A stretch of 64,000 nucleotides of DNA from Quercus robur (GCF_932294415.1 NC_065543.1:47455777-47519776), one strand, 5' to 3'. Positions 33,156-45,188 are shown, counted from the stretch's first letter. Notes: a model not told the origin generated them from the sequence alone. Translations and numbers: made by a program.

Positions 33156-33540
33156 AAAAACAAAATGCCAACCGAAGAAAGTTGTGCTTTAAATTGTAAA
33201 TTTTGGCTCACTAAATTTTGACTAAACCAAAAAAAAAGTTTAGGAATACAACAAAATGTCATGACATTTTCACAATACCTTTTATTTCCAACTATGGTAG
33301 GTCACAGTTTGATATTTTATTATTTGTATCTATAACATTTTCATAACAAATTTTAAGTGCTAAATTGTTACTGGTTTTAAACTATGATCACCATTTAAAA
33401 TTGTGCATTTAAAAAAAAAAAAAAAATCCAGCCCAAGAAGACTATGGGTGGAACAATGAATTTTGGCTCACCTAATTTGACTAAACTAAAAAAAAAAAAA
33501 GGAATATAACAAAATGATACAACATTTTCACAAGAAGACT
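32885..33540. repeat. Imperfect tandem repeat, about 2.5 copies of 270-310 bp
   Basis: AATTTTGGCTCAC/AAC-type starts occur at about 32889, 33198 and 33467, each followed by GGAATACAACAAAATG and, in two copies, TTTGATATTTTATTATTT then CATTTTAATAACAAAT and a long A run. Confidence 0.75.
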
Positions 33541-33899
33541 AGATTTATTCCCTCATAATAGCTAGACCAGTACCCGTATCCATAGATAAGATTTTTGACT
33601 TCCACAAAGATTCCACTTAATTTTGTCTTAGATGCATTCCAAAAAGCAGATTAGAAAGTATGACAATTTAAAATACGAGTCCTTTGTATTGTTTTTGTAT
33701 GATGAGTTTTTCCTTTTAGAATGAACATTAATTGTTTTGGTTTTCTTTCTCCTTTTCTAAAGAATTAATTGTTTGAACTTTGATATCTCATTAGCATTCT
33801 TTAATCATTAAACATTTAAACAATAGAAAGAGATGAGAATTAAGATAGCACAGAAAGATATTTATATGCTGCAAAGTGATTAGAAGTCTTCAACCTACA
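33541..33899. other. Gene-free stretch
   Basis: AT-rich, no coding sequence or repeat recognised. Confidence 0.5.
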
Positions 33900-35390
33900 G
33901 ATGTTTCTTCAAGTCATTGGCCAAAGCCTTGGAAAATTATAGGCCTTGTGGATCTCTTATTAGCGAGTGTGAATTGTGGAAGACTTGTGAAAATTATGAC
34001 CTTATGGGTCATTCCACTAACCAAATTAACCAATGTAAACCAGAGGTTGTAAAATTTTAGTAAAACAGCACTATCGGTTCTTAGATGATGTTTAGATTGG
34101 GCTGATTTCCAGCGCGTCTGTGTCTGCGATTTTCCCTTCTTCTTTTTTCACATGTTTTTGTGACTTGTGGCTACTGTTCATGCAATTTCAATGAACAGTA
34201 GCCACAAAGTTTGACTTTTCTAACTTTTTTCAGCTAATCAGTGCACATCATGTACTGTTCACGAACCCACAAATTTCACTTTTCAACAACTTTTTCATTA
34301 AAAATGGGTCCCACGGTACTATTCATACATTTAAAAATTATTTTGCTATAGTGTTTTTCAATTTTCAGTTTCAGTTTCAGTTTTCAGCTGTATCCAAACG
34401 AACCCTTAAAGTTTACTTTATAAGTACAATTCGTCTCTCAAGTTTCATCTGAGCACTATTGGTCTCGTAAATTTAAAAAATTAGCATTATTAGTCTTTTT
34501 GTTAACTGTTATTATTGTATTGCCTATATGGCTAACGAAAGTAATGGAACAATAATGTGGCATCTTTTTTTTTTTTTTTAATCGATGTAACATTTCTTTT
34601 TATTAAAAAGAAGAAAAATAGATTATAGGCCAAAGCCTCAGAAAATTATAGGCCTTGTGGGTCTCTTATTAGTGAGCATGAATTGTGGAAGACTTGTGAA
34701 AATTATGACCTTATGGGTCATTCCACTAACCAAATTAACCAATGTAAACCAAAGGCTATAAAATTTTAGCAAATCAGCACTATCAGTTCTTAAAGTTTAC
34801 TCTATGAGTACAATTCGACCCTCAAGTTTCATGTGAGCACTATTGATCTCGCAAATTTAAAAAATTAGCATTATTAGTCTTTTTGTTAACTGTTGTTATT
34901 GTATTGCCTATATGGCTAACGGAAGTTATGGAACAATAATGTGGCATCTTTTTTTTTTTAATCAATGTAACATTTCTTTTTATTAAAAAGAAGAAAAATA
35001 GATTATATACCAAAGCCTCGGAAAATTATAGGCCTTGTGGGTCTCTTATTAGTGAGCGTGAATTGTGGAAGACTTGTGAAAATTATGACCTTATGGGTCA
35101 TTCCACTAACCAAATTAACCAATGTAAACCAGAGGCTGTAAAATTTTAGCAAAACAGCACTATCGGTCCTTAAAGTTTACTCTATGAGTACAATTCGTCC
35201 CTCAAGTTTCATGTAAGCACTATTGGGTCTCGCAAATTTTAAAAATTAGCATTATTAATCTTTTTGTTAACTGTTGTTATTGTATTGCCTATATGGCTAA
35301 CAGAAGTTATGGAACAATAATGTGGCATCTTTTTTTTTAATCGATGTAACATTTCTTTTTATTAAAAAGAAGAAAAATAGATTTACATGT
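33900..35390. repeat. Three tandem copies of a roughly 380-bp unit
   Basis: GGCCAAAGCCT...GAAAATTATAGGCC begins copies at about 33921, 34630 and 35014 (the last with a small change). Copy 1 is longer because a 322-bp MITE sits in it. The 3' half of each unit (AAGTTTACT to TTGCCTATATGGCTAAC) reappears inverted at 36300-36500. Confidence 0.85.
34084..34405. mobile_element. Tourist/PIF-Harbinger-like MITE (322 bp)
   Basis: Comparison with the sister repeat copies gives the empty site GTTCTTAAAGTTTAC. The insert is flanked by TTA (34081-34083, 34406-34408), the target type of PIF/Harbinger. The ends are imperfectly inverted (GTTTAGATTGGGCTG against GTTTGGATACAGCTG). The inside has a perfect 15-bp hairpin GTGGCTACTGTTCAT / ATGAACAGTAGCCAC (about 34166-34204). 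No gene. Confidence 0.75.
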
Positions 35391-36269
35391 ATTATGGAAT
35401 GTAATTAACTTTAAAATAGATTTACACGTACGCATGTTTTAATTAATTAATTCATCAATCTGTTAAAAACTTAAAAATAAAAACTAGATCAGTCTCCCCT
35501 TATCTCTCTTGCAATTCTTCCTCTACCATTTGCTAGCAATACCCAAAATCAAACTTTAATATGGCTGGTTTATCTTCACAACACCAAAGCCCCTTTTGAG
35601 TCAATAGTGAATACAATTGTTTCAATTTCAAAATATCTTCTCAAATCTAAATCTAATCTAATTCTCCCTTTTAATTTCACTTTCATTGGAATTATAATTT
35701 AAATTTAACCTTAATCTTCTTCTCAAATCCAAATCTATGTGTTCACAAGACATGATGAAGCCATATGGGAAAAAGAATGAGCAAGAGCTCTATATAGGCA
35801 TATACATGCAAATTCATATCCAATTTGTACTAAAGGAGCACAATTGTTTTAGATACAATTGCTTCAACAAAAATCAAAAAAGAAAAATAGAGAGAGGATT
35901 CAATGATAGTTAAAGACTAGAATAGAAAACCAAAAATGGTGTTTGAAAGTTCAAATACTAAACCCATATTCATTACATGAAAGTTCAAAAGCACCCAAAA
36001 AAGATAAACAAAGACCGAATCTATCTTTGGTGTCTGACACAATAAAAACCCAGGAAAAAAAAAATCAACTTTATCAATAAACCCACTCTCGCCCTCTTCA
36101 ATCTCAAAACAAAAAACCAAGGCAAAAAAAAGAAAAAAAGAAAAAAAAAAAAGACAATCAATAAAATCTCAAATAAAGCAAAAGGAACTCTTGGCAGAAT
36201 GGCTGATTCGTGGTGATGCGAAGAAGGCAAAATGGAGATGAACAATGGGCTTACATTTGAGAATTTTGA
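35391..36269. other. Gene-free stretch, possible captured leader
   Basis: No domain. Minus strand 36245-35917 gives two overlapping short frames with Phe runs and looks like a 5'-UTR rather than protein coding. Confidence 0.4.
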
Positions 36270-36510
36270 TGTTTTGGTGTTTTAAGTTTTTATTTTAAAT
36301 CTTTTTTTAAAGCTGATGCAGCGTCATGCCAGGTCAGAGGTGTAAAACACATAGACAATAGCAATAACGGCAATTAACAAAAGAACTATAAATGGCCCTC
36401 ATTCTTTAAATTTAAGGGACCAATAGTGATTACTTATAACTAGAATAATCAATTGCACTCACACGGTAAACTTCAATACTAACAGTGTAGTTTCGAGTAA
36501 AATTTTTTGA
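36270..36510 (-). repeat. Inverted copy of the 34.4-35.4 kb repeat half
   Basis: Read on the minus strand it gives AAAATTTTACTC, GAAGTTTACCGTGTGAGTGC, CACTATTGGTCCC, AATTTAAAGAATG and TTGTTAATTGCCG, in the same order as the plus-strand units ending at 35340. This could be the right arm of a terminal-inverted-repeat element whose left arm was duplicated in tandem. Confidence 0.6.
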
Positions 36511-36698
36511 TGCAGAATTTTGAATCCAACTAGCTTGAAACTGAAAAAATTGGATGCCAAAATTTTATTCTCATGGGTCTCCTCTACTTACCAGCACAAA
36601 ATTGGAGGCTATAGAATTGTTTTATGCAGATTAATTGATTCTAGATTAATTGTTGACAACCAATCTTTGCTTCTTGGTACTAAACCTTGAAAGGATAT

Positions 36699-37405
36699 TG
36701 TAGGGACTCAATTCGTGATGACCTCAAGATGATATTGGGCTTGTACGTAAATAGGGCCCAAACAATATCATTTGTAGAGCGTGGGTTTGAAAGGCTAGGC
36801 CTTGGTCACTAGTCGGTGGTTAACTATGGTGTTCATACAAAAGTAAGCCATGTTCGCTTCGTGGAGTCTTTCTCCTCGATACAGACTGGGAGGCTTTGGT
36901 TCTTGGCCTTTTTTCCCAGCCCCCCCTCTCTTGGCGCATCAACCTTCACATTATATAGCCCTTCTTGGTTGATCATGGCCCTCTACTTGTTGATCAAGCA
37001 GGTGCCTACTTAAGTACCTGTTCCATCGGCTGCCTCCCCTTGCTTTTTGTTAGTTGCAATAACCGAAGCCACACTATTCAGACGTCTTTTCTCATTAATA
37101 TGGTTAGGACGTTTGTGGGCACATTTAATGCAGAGGGGACGTATTTACCTTGAACCAGCTCCACACCGTACCCCCACGCGGGTCCCATTCTACTCGCCTC
37201 TTCTTCAGGGGGCGTTTTGGGGGTAGCCTTCAACGAGATGTCGCTCTTCCCTTTAAAGTCTTGGGATGCCAAGAACAGGGTCATCCTCGGCTGTGTCCCC
37301 AGGCTATTCGGCCTTTCCCTACTCATCCTCGGCAAATACCCTCCTCGGCACGGGCCCTGGGCCTTAGTAGAGCATGGGTCGGATCATAAGCTCTCTGGCC
37401 CCACA
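36699..37405 (-). repeat. 3' LTR of the 5.8-kb gypsy element
   Basis: TGTAGGGACTC...GGCCCCACA on the plus strand, 707 bp. A minus-strand TATA box GGCTATATAATG is at about 36948-36959. Short plus-strand frames inside it are shadows. A second copy of this LTR, at 41773-42479, is the 5' LTR. Confidence 0.9.
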
Positions 37406-37942
37406 ATAGCCCCTCAAAATCCTGCTATCCGGCTCCTCGGAAGGATAGGAGGGTTTTGATGACATCAGACATCTATCAATGCTTGTCAATCCTTATACCT
37501 ATCGGTTCCCGAGATTTTTTGTCTGTCCGAGACACGTTCCTGGAGCCTTTGGAAGGTGAAACGTGTCCTCATAAAATGCGGGCGGCTCTATGTTTCCCAC
37601 ATTCAACGGCGTGATGAAGATCTAACGGTGGGGATTTCCTTGCCTTTATGGGCAGGAAAATTTGTGCAGTTAATCTCAATGGGAGGCATAAATGATTTTT
37701 GGAACTGATTTGTCTCTTCAGTTTTGCACTTAAGAGTTCTATCGCATATACCCTGGGTTCATCTGAACTTTCGTCCAAACTCAAGTCTATCTCCAGCACA
37801 AAAACCCTGTTCGAGGTGCCTTTCCTCTTTTCTGTAAGTTCCCTGCCTCCATTAACTCGTGCTTTTTCTTTTCTGGGTTTATTTTTCTCTAGTTCCCTTC
37901 CTTCTCCCGTCATTGGTTGAGTTTGTTTAGTAACTCGTAGAG
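37406..37942 (+). promoter_or_regulatory. Purine tract and leader of the antisense gene
   Basis: The first 15 bp, read on the minus strand, are the polypurine tract of the element. The remainder is the probable promoter/leader of the plus-strand gene starting at 37943. No convincing TATA box was identified. Minus-strand frames here are not gene-like. Confidence 0.4.
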
Positions 37943-40635
37943 ATGGCTAAATTGAGACTGAGGAAATTGGTTGATATTGAGGAGGCGATGGAAAAGTTCA
38001 TTGCCGACTTCAGGATTCCCCCCAACGTGAGTCTGAGGCATTGTAAGATGGGGGAGTGGCACTTTCTGAGGAGAACAAGCGAGGTGGTAATTCCTGTCCT
38101 CGACTTCATAAAGGGGGGTATGAGAATCCCCATGGGGCAGGTAACTAAGGGTTACCTCAGGCACTTCCGATTAGCCCCCACCCAGTGCACCGGCAACATG
38201 TTTAGGATTCTGGGTTGTGTGGATGCCTTAAATGAAAAGATGGGGCTAAGATTGACCCACCACGACGTGAATTGGTGCTATAATCTCCAAAATTTGAAGG
38301 GGAAATCCTATTATATGAAGACGAGAGACGAGAGGGTTCGACTAATTCAATGCCTCCCTAATTCTAACAAGGGGTTAAACAAGGACTTCCTTATCGTATC
38401 CGGTGAATGGCATGATGGCGATCAGTGCCCCACGGTAGAGGGAAAACCAGGTGGGGTATAGAGAATGGAAGGGTGCCGATCCTTTGCACCATTTTAATTT
38501 GATGTGGTTCGGTTACTAACCATGTGCATGTGTTTTCCTTATAGATCCACACGCTTTTCATCGACACTTTCACCTAGTTCATTGGGTGGACTTGGAGACT
38601 GTTCTTCAAGCGGCAGTTTTCGTAAATGACGAGGATGGTCAAGTCCGAGCCGCTCACAAAATCTTAGGGTATGCTCCTTTTCAGAAGTCATTTGCCGACT
38701 CTAGGCACGTGATCAGCGCCAGCCATCCTCGGCTTCCAAAAATTACCGTGGTCGAATCAGGATTTTTAATTTTCGAAAGATTTTCTGTCCCAGAAGGCAT
38801 CCCACTAGTGGACCTCTCCTTATCTCACCAAGCAGCGGAGGACGAAGGCGAGTTAGATCAGTCCGAGGAAGGATTTGGGGTATTTGACCTAGCTGACCAA
38901 TCCGAGGATCCTTCTGGTGATCTAGGTGACCCGGCCTTGTCTGAGGCGGAATTGTCATCAGTAGGCACATCTTCCCGAACCGAGATGGGACTTAAGAGAA
39001 AGCCCCCGACCAGCTTACTCGACCTCCTCGAGGGTCAACCGGGGAAGGGTGCGTAGGGAACAACGCAGTCCAGCGCTCCATCTCCACCAACTCAGCCCCA
39101 GACCATCCAGACTAGGTCATCCTCCACTAAGTCGCAGTCACAATCTCCCCACCCTAAACTTCCTGCTCCTCCTTGATCAGCTCTGCCTCCTCGACCGAAG
39201 CCCACGAACTCAAAGAGAAAGAGGAGCCCCAAAGGTAAGGAACCCATGGACGGGGGAAAGTCCTAATCTTCTCAGGAGAGGGATGAAGCCCCGCGTGTGA
39301 AATAATTAAAGATTGGGCACCAAAGCAAGGGTAAAGAAACTGAAGCCCAATCTGCCCAAAGTAAGGGGAAGGGGATCGAAGCCCAATCCTCGCCAAGCGC
39401 CTAGCTTCCCTCCCCAATGCTTCACGAGGGGCCATTGTTGGAAACCACATCCATGAGGGACCTCGGAGATGGAGAGGGCGGTTATGTGGCCAATGCATTA
39501 GGGAGAGCTATGCTGCTTCCCACCGACATGGATGAGTTGAAGAAAATGAGGATACAGGAGGTTTTCCTCAGTACGAAGAGGTACTTGGGAATGGTAAGGC
39601 TCTTGAAACCTAAAACTTTATTAACTCTTGCTCCCGATTTGTCATTCACGATGTATTTACCTCACTTGACAGGCTTTCCAGGCCACATATAGAATGGAGG
39701 AGGAAGTTCACAAGCAGAGTAAGGCCGCCGAGAATGAACGCTCCAAACGCATAGACACCGCGTGGACTCTCAAAGCTTTCGAGGACAACCTCATAAAGGC
39801 TAAATAGGCCTTAAAGAAGGCTATCCGAGAAAGGGATAGCGCTTCAGCGGGTTTAGATGGTGCCCAAAAACAGGCCGAGGAACCGACAAAACGTTTGCTC
39901 GAAGCCGAGGATCAATTGCGAATAGCCAAGGAGCAGATCAGTGATTTGAAGAAAAGACTAATCTTGGCAGAGAATGCTAAAGGTGTGGCGGAGCATGCCT
40001 AGGACGAAGCCGTGAGGGCCAAGCAGGAGGCTGAGTTTGCCAGATATGAGGCCGAAGCTGCTAGGGAAACGGCCGAGGATGATGGTTACAATACGGGGGT
40101 AGCTGAAACCCAAGCCTCCCTTAAAGCCCAAATTCCCGAAGTGTGCAGGCTATACTACTCCCAGGTTTGGGAAGAGGCCTTAAAACGAGCTGGGGTGGAT
40201 GCTTCGACTGATTTGTGGAAGGCGGAGAGCATATTTTACCCTCCAGCCATCCGTGAGGCCGCCTCCTCCAGCTCCGAGGCTATGAGCAACCAACACAATG
40301 CAGGGGTCACTCAGTCAGAAGCTGCACAGACCAGCGTCCCCCCTGGCGAGTCGCTTAAAGGGGGAGAGCTTCACGATGTGATAGAAGCACCCGAAAGTAT
40401 GGATCCCGAGGTACCCAAAAAGGACGTCGAGCCTACGGTCAGCGCTCAGATCCCTGAAGCCGAAGAGCCAGCCATCCTTGCCCGGCCCCTGCAGGCAATT
40501 CCCCTTGCTGAGGTCCCCAAGAGTACCAACACCGATCCTGCTCAGCCTTCCCCAGAAGTGACTATCCTCCAGGACGTCGAAGCTAGTCCTGTTCTGCCCT
40601 CCCAGGATGTGGCCGACACAGAACTGAAGAAGTAG
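37943..40635 (+). pseudogene. Antisense extra gene, gypsy-type transposon domain protein (decayed)
   Basis: Exon 1 37943-38450 (MAKLRLRKLVDIEEAMEKFI, then ADFRIPPNVSLRH) has the globular domain known as putative gypsy-type transposon. Splicing at CCAG|GTGGGG (38450/38451) and TTATAG|ATCC (38544/38545) keeps the frame (GKP-DPHAFHRHFHLVHWV), with exon 2 open to 39056. A second intron, 39594-39672 (AATG|GTAAGG...GACAG|GCTTTCC), also keeps phase. The rest is a long Glu/Ala-rich coiled coil (about 39690-40150) and an acidic Pro-rich tail. Stops break it at 39054, within 39170-39300, near 39805 and near 40002; most are TAG/TGA where CAG, CGA or similar is expected. Function unknown; such ORFs travel with gypsy elements. 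Confidence 0.75.
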
Positions 40636-41012
40636 AAACCCCGACCAGCCTCCGTATTTGTTTTTAGTTCAATGATTAACTAGTTTTTTTTTTTTTTCCC
40701 GAAAACTTTGTAGTTTTCTTGTAGTTGAACCTGTTGAACACGTATACGAAATTCTTTTCTTCCTCTTTCCTTTTGATTACATGTTAGTTGCCCTCGTCGA
40801 TGCTTACTACCGTTTATGATTTTTGAGCTAATTATCTTAACATGTATGAATGGTTGTGCATATGATATATTTAGGATCATGTTTCGGAATGCTAGCTCAC
40901 CCGCACCCATAGGGTATTGAACTCGTGTCTGAACCTATTTCAGTCGGGATATAGGCATCACCTGAGATGTCATGTGTGTTTTTAGGACCAACTTGGTGTC
41001 CAGATTTCCTTT
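40636..41012. other. 3' region of antisense gene and element leader
   Basis: T-rich tract at 40684-40698 and the presumed 3' UTR of the antisense gene. No gene on either strand. Confidence 0.45.
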
Positions 41013-41544
41013 AAGTAGTTGGTTTCCCCATAGGTTTAAGTCCGAGGACTATACAATACCTTGGTTCTGTCCAAAACTTAGATTTTTTAAGTAGTTGGTT
41101 TCCCCATAGGTTTGAGTCCGAGGACCATGCAATACCTTGGTTCTGTCCAAAACTTAGATTTTTTAAGTAGTTGGTTTCCCCATAGGTTTGAGTCCGAGGA
41201 CCATGCAATACCTTGGTTCTGTCCAAAACTTAGATTTTTTAAGTAGTTGGTTTCCCCATAGGTTTGAGTCCGAGGACCATGCAATACCTTGGTTCTGTCC
41301 AAAACTTAAATTTTTTAAGTAGTTGGTTTCCCCATAGGTTTGAGTCCGAAGATCATGCAATACCTTGGTTCTGTCCAAAACTTAGATTTTTTAAGTAGTT
41401 GGTTTCCCCATAGGTTTGAGTCCGAGGACCATGCAATACCTTGGTTCTGTCCAAAACTTAGATTTTTTATGTAGTTGGTTTCCCCATAGGTTTGAGTCCG
41501 AAGACCATGCAATACCTTGGTTCTGTCCAAAACTTAGATTTTTT
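41013..41544. repeat. 76-bp tandem repeat, 7 copies, inside the gypsy element
   Basis: AAGTAGTTGGTTTCCCCATA begins units at 41013, 41089, 41165, 41241, 41317, 41393 and 41469 at exactly 76 bp, with only a few substitutions. Because 76 is not a multiple of 3, the minus strand shows overlapping 71-codon frames that are artefacts. The same unit occurs six times in the related element at 55722-56185. Confidence 0.95.
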
Positions 41545-41752
41545 AAGTATGGAAAGGGTTAGCCCCTTGAGGGATTAGCCCCTCAATCAAGATGTGAGAC
41601 GTTGATCCACCGTGGAAAGCCCCTAAAACCGTCCGCGTTACTAACGCTTTGAAACGCAGCCCCTAGTGGAACTCTACGTTAGGACACGGTAGCGGGCTGC
41701 TGGAAGTAATAGGAGGACCTTTCGCTCCACCGCCTGGGCCAACGTACAAGCC

Positions 41753-41770
41753 TTCCCACAGACGGCGCCA
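41753..41770 (-). other. Primer-binding site of the 5.8-kb gypsy element
   Basis: Minus strand TGGCGCCGTCTGTGGGAA immediately after the 5' LTR (which ends ...CCCTACA at 41773), separated by AT. This is a familiar primer site of plant Tat-type Ty3/gypsy elements. Confidence 0.85.
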
Positions 41771-41772
41771 AT

Positions 41773-42479
41773 TGTAGGGATTCAATTCGTGATGACCCTA
41801 AGATGATATTGGGCTCGTACGTAAAGAGGGCCTAAACAATATCATCTGTAAAGCGTGGGTTTGAAAGGCTAGGCCTTGGTCACTGGTCGGTGGTTAACCA
41901 TGGTGTTCATACAAAAGTAAGTCATGTTCGCTTCGAGGAGTCTTTCTCCTCAATACGGTCTGGGAGGCTCTGGTTCTTGGCCTTTTTTCCCAGCCCCCCC
42001 TCTCTTGGCGCATCAACCTTCACATTATATAGCCCTTCTTGGTTGATCCTGGCCCTCCACCTGTTGATCAGGCAGGTGCCTACTTAAGTACCTGTTCCAT
42101 CGGCTGCCTCCCCTTGCTTTTTGTTAGTTGCAATAACTGAAACCACACTGTTCAAGCGTCTTTTCTCATTAATATGGTTAGGACGTTTGTGGGCGCATTT
42201 AATGCGGAGGGGACGTATTTACCTTGAACCAACTCCACACCGTACCCCCACGTAGGTCCCATTCTTCTCGCCTCTTCTTCAGGGGGTGTTTTGGGGGCAG
42301 CCTTCAACGAGATGTTGCTCTTCCCTTTGAAGTCTTGGGATGCCGAGGATAGGGTCATACTCGGCTATGCCCCCAGGCTATTCGGCCTTTCCCTATTCGT
42401 CCTCGGCAAATACCCTCCTCGGCACGGGCCCTAGGCCTTAGTAGAGCGTGGGCCGGATCATAAGCTTTCTGGCCCCACA
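41773..42479 (-). repeat. 5' LTR of the 5.8-kb gypsy element
   Basis: 707 bp, same length as its partner at 36699-37405, ending GGCCCCACA before the TSD GATAT at 42480. Confidence 0.9.
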
Positions 42480-42540
42480 GATATAATACTCGACTTTTAA
42501 ATATTTAATTTATTTTTACTGTTTTCTCCTTTTATTAACC

Positions 42541-43100
42541 TTAGTCTTCTCTCGTCCCTTGACAAAGAATAGTGCACTATTTTCTTTTTCTATTGACCTG
42601 TCTCCTCTCATCCCTTGACAAAGAACAGTGCCCTGTTTTCACTTTTTATTGACCTTAGTCTCCTCTCGTCCCTTGACAAAGAACAATGCACATCCCTTGA
42701 CAGAGAACAGTGCCGTGTTTTCTCTTTTTATTGACCTCAGTCTCCTCTCGTCCCTTGACAAAGAACAGTGCACATCCCTTGACAAAGAATAGTGCACTGT
42801 TTTCTCTTTTTATTGACCTTAGTCTCCTCTCATCCCTTGACAAAGAACAGTGCACTATTTTTTCTTTTTATTGACCTCAGTCTCCTCTCCTCCCTTGACA
42901 AAGAACAGTGCACTATTTTCTCTTTTTATTGACCTCAGTCTCCTCTCATCCCTTGACACTTGACAAAGAACAGTGCACTATTTTTTCTTTTTATTGACCT
43001 CAGTCTCCTCTCCTCCCTTGACAAAGAACAGTGCACTGTTTTCTCTTTCTTTTGATCTCAAGTTTCCTCTTTTCTTTTGACAAAGAACAGGGGGAGGGTG
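42541..43100. repeat. Minisatellite, about 9-10 copies of 57-62 bp
   Basis: Units built on TCCCTTGACAAAGAACAGTG, then CACTGTTTTCTCTTTTTATT and GACCTCAGTCTCCTCTC, from about 42541. Two units contain an extra partial copy (GCACATCCCTTGACA). The minus-strand short frame across it is a shadow. Confidence 0.9.
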
Positions 43101-43653
43101 TTTGGTCATTTGAGACTTTCCTCTAGATATTAGTGTTGACTCAAGAATTAAAAATTTAATATTGTTTATTTAATTTTATTTTGAACACAAGTTAAGTTTT
43201 ACTTTGTTCACGAATTATTTGATTAATTTATTTTATTTTTGTACATAATAAACTCTACAACTAAAATTTTTGCATTCCTTTAGAAATCTATACCAGGTTG
43301 TAATCCATGCTTATGCATGGAAATAGTAGTGATAAAAGAAAAAAATTGAAGAATAATTAATATTTATTTGGATTTTGTAAATTATAATTATAATTATTAT
43401 TATTTACTGTTGTTAATATTTGTACAAGGAATATGATACCATGGAACTCTATGTTTGACAACAATCTTGTAAAATGTAAAAACATCATGTGTACAAATTA
43501 AATGTGCCTACTTTATAAATTTAGACATAATAAATGGAGATAATTTGTTTTTTTACAAAAGAAAATGATAAGTAATCGATTTATATCCTAAAGCTTTAAA
43601 TCAAACTTGTTATCTGCTCTGCCAAAACAAAACCATGAGCCATCATATGTCAT

Positions 43654-43697
<44 letters not shown>

Positions 43698-45188
43698 GGG
43701 GTGGGGTATGGGGGGAGTAAAGATACAAATGGACATGTGTGTGGTATGGGTTAATTTATTTATTTTTCCTGTTTTGAAGTAATTTTTTGTAGTATTATTG
43801 TTTTGTGCAAATTAAAGTGTGCAAACAATGATGATGAGGTGGTCTTATATAGATCAAGATCTTCTATATATAGTTCTAGAAAAACTTTACCGCATACAGT
43901 CACTTTAATTTTAACATTTCTTTTATAATGAATTCAGATTATGTCATGTCATTGATTTACTAACAAAATCACTAAAATAATGGTTTCTAAAAAGCAGCTA
44001 AAAAAAAAAAAAAAAATCTAAACTTTAGATTCATCTCCTCCCCCAAACCCTCTGCCTCTGCCTCTGCCTCTGCCTCAACCTCCAACTGACATTCAATGTC
44101 CGCGGTTGCCAATCTAACAAGAGCTACCTTAGGCTCATGGACAAATCAATTTCGTAGAGTACTAAAGCAATTATCTTAAAATTACACTAACCAGACATTG
44201 TCTAACTTTTGAAATCTAATTTGGAATTTAACTAAATTTTCTCTTAGTCTTAAGATGGTTTAAATCATAGGTAATTATATAAAAAAACTAATATATAACC
44301 TTAGGTATATGCATGGGTATATGTAAAAACAATCACAATTACACACATATATGAGTTCAAATTATACCTAGTATTAGAGTTACAATTTACACAATTTTTA
44401 AGCCGTGAATTTCTAAAATATATAATAATTTCTCATTATATATATATATATATATATAAAAAACTTGTTTTAACAGTACCATCAAGATATTGTTGAATAC
44501 GAGTAAGATCAAGTTAATATATATATATATATATATAGTTTGTATCTTTAGTATTATTCATTTTCATCTATTCACACCACTAACATCACGTTTTCACCAC
44601 TCACTATATCATTAGTTTGTAAAAAATGTTGTAATATACTTTGAAACTCTAGCATTTTCCTTTCTATAATATTTATTAAAAAAACAATTATGAACTTTTT
44701 TTAGACAAAAAAAAAAAAAAAAATTCAAAATATGTCAACTAGTTGAGTTAGAAGGCTCTTGGACATACTTAACAAGAGTTAAATGGTCATGATGCAAAGA
44801 TTATCTTATTTATATAAAAAATTATATATGATAAATGTTTTCATATTTCGGCTACGATTTTATCAAAAATAAACATATAATACTCGTACTATACACGTAC
44901 TGTTTTTTCACCATTTCTATATTTTTATGACAAATTTTTGAAACATAATTTTATGAAAAATACTGAATTATACCCGTCCATATATTTATAATATTAAACG
45001 CGTACCTTATATTACTAACTTTGTTTGGATTTACATGTAATTATTAATTTGAAAGGAAAAAAAAAAAAAAAAAACACTCACACATATCCAACCTAAAATA
45101 AATCCCATCAACCCATGAAAAAACCAACACGAAGAATCATGTTGGTTGGTTGAATAAACACTCTTACTTGGATCTACGTGTAATTATT
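43101..45188. other. Gene-free AT-rich stretch
   Basis: No gene. It contains a T run of about 44 (43653-43696), a (CTCTGC)n run (44050-44078), (TA)n microsatellites (44437-44457 and 44518-44537) and several A runs. Confidence 0.6.

Larger units (their letters stand above)
36699..42479 (-). mobile_element. Complete non-autonomous Ty3/gypsy LTR element, 5.8 kb
   Basis: Two 707-bp LTRs (36699-37405, 41773-42479) are flanked by an exact 5-bp TSD GATAT (36694-36698, 42480-42484). The orientation is minus: a primer-binding site TGGCGCCGTCTGTGGGAA follows the LTR at 41773, and a purine tract TTTTGAGGGGCTA precedes the other LTR. No gag, protease, reverse transcriptase or integrase is present. Instead there is a plus-strand (antisense) multi-exon gene and a 76-bp tandem array. 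I counted about 16 differences in the first 210 bp of the LTR pair, so the insertion is not recent. The arrangement fits Tat-lineage elements with extra ORFs. Confidence 0.92.

Noticed and set aside
37150-37459. Plus-strand proteins in the gypsy LTRs and just inside (79-92 codons, also at 53996-54283)
   Set aside because: They lie in LTR or non-coding DNA, differ between the related elements and have no domain.
41011-41530. Series of overlapping 71-codon minus-strand proteins (MDRTKVLHG...)
   Set aside because: They come from a 76-bp tandem repeat being read through all three frames; the same artefact appears at 55720-56011.
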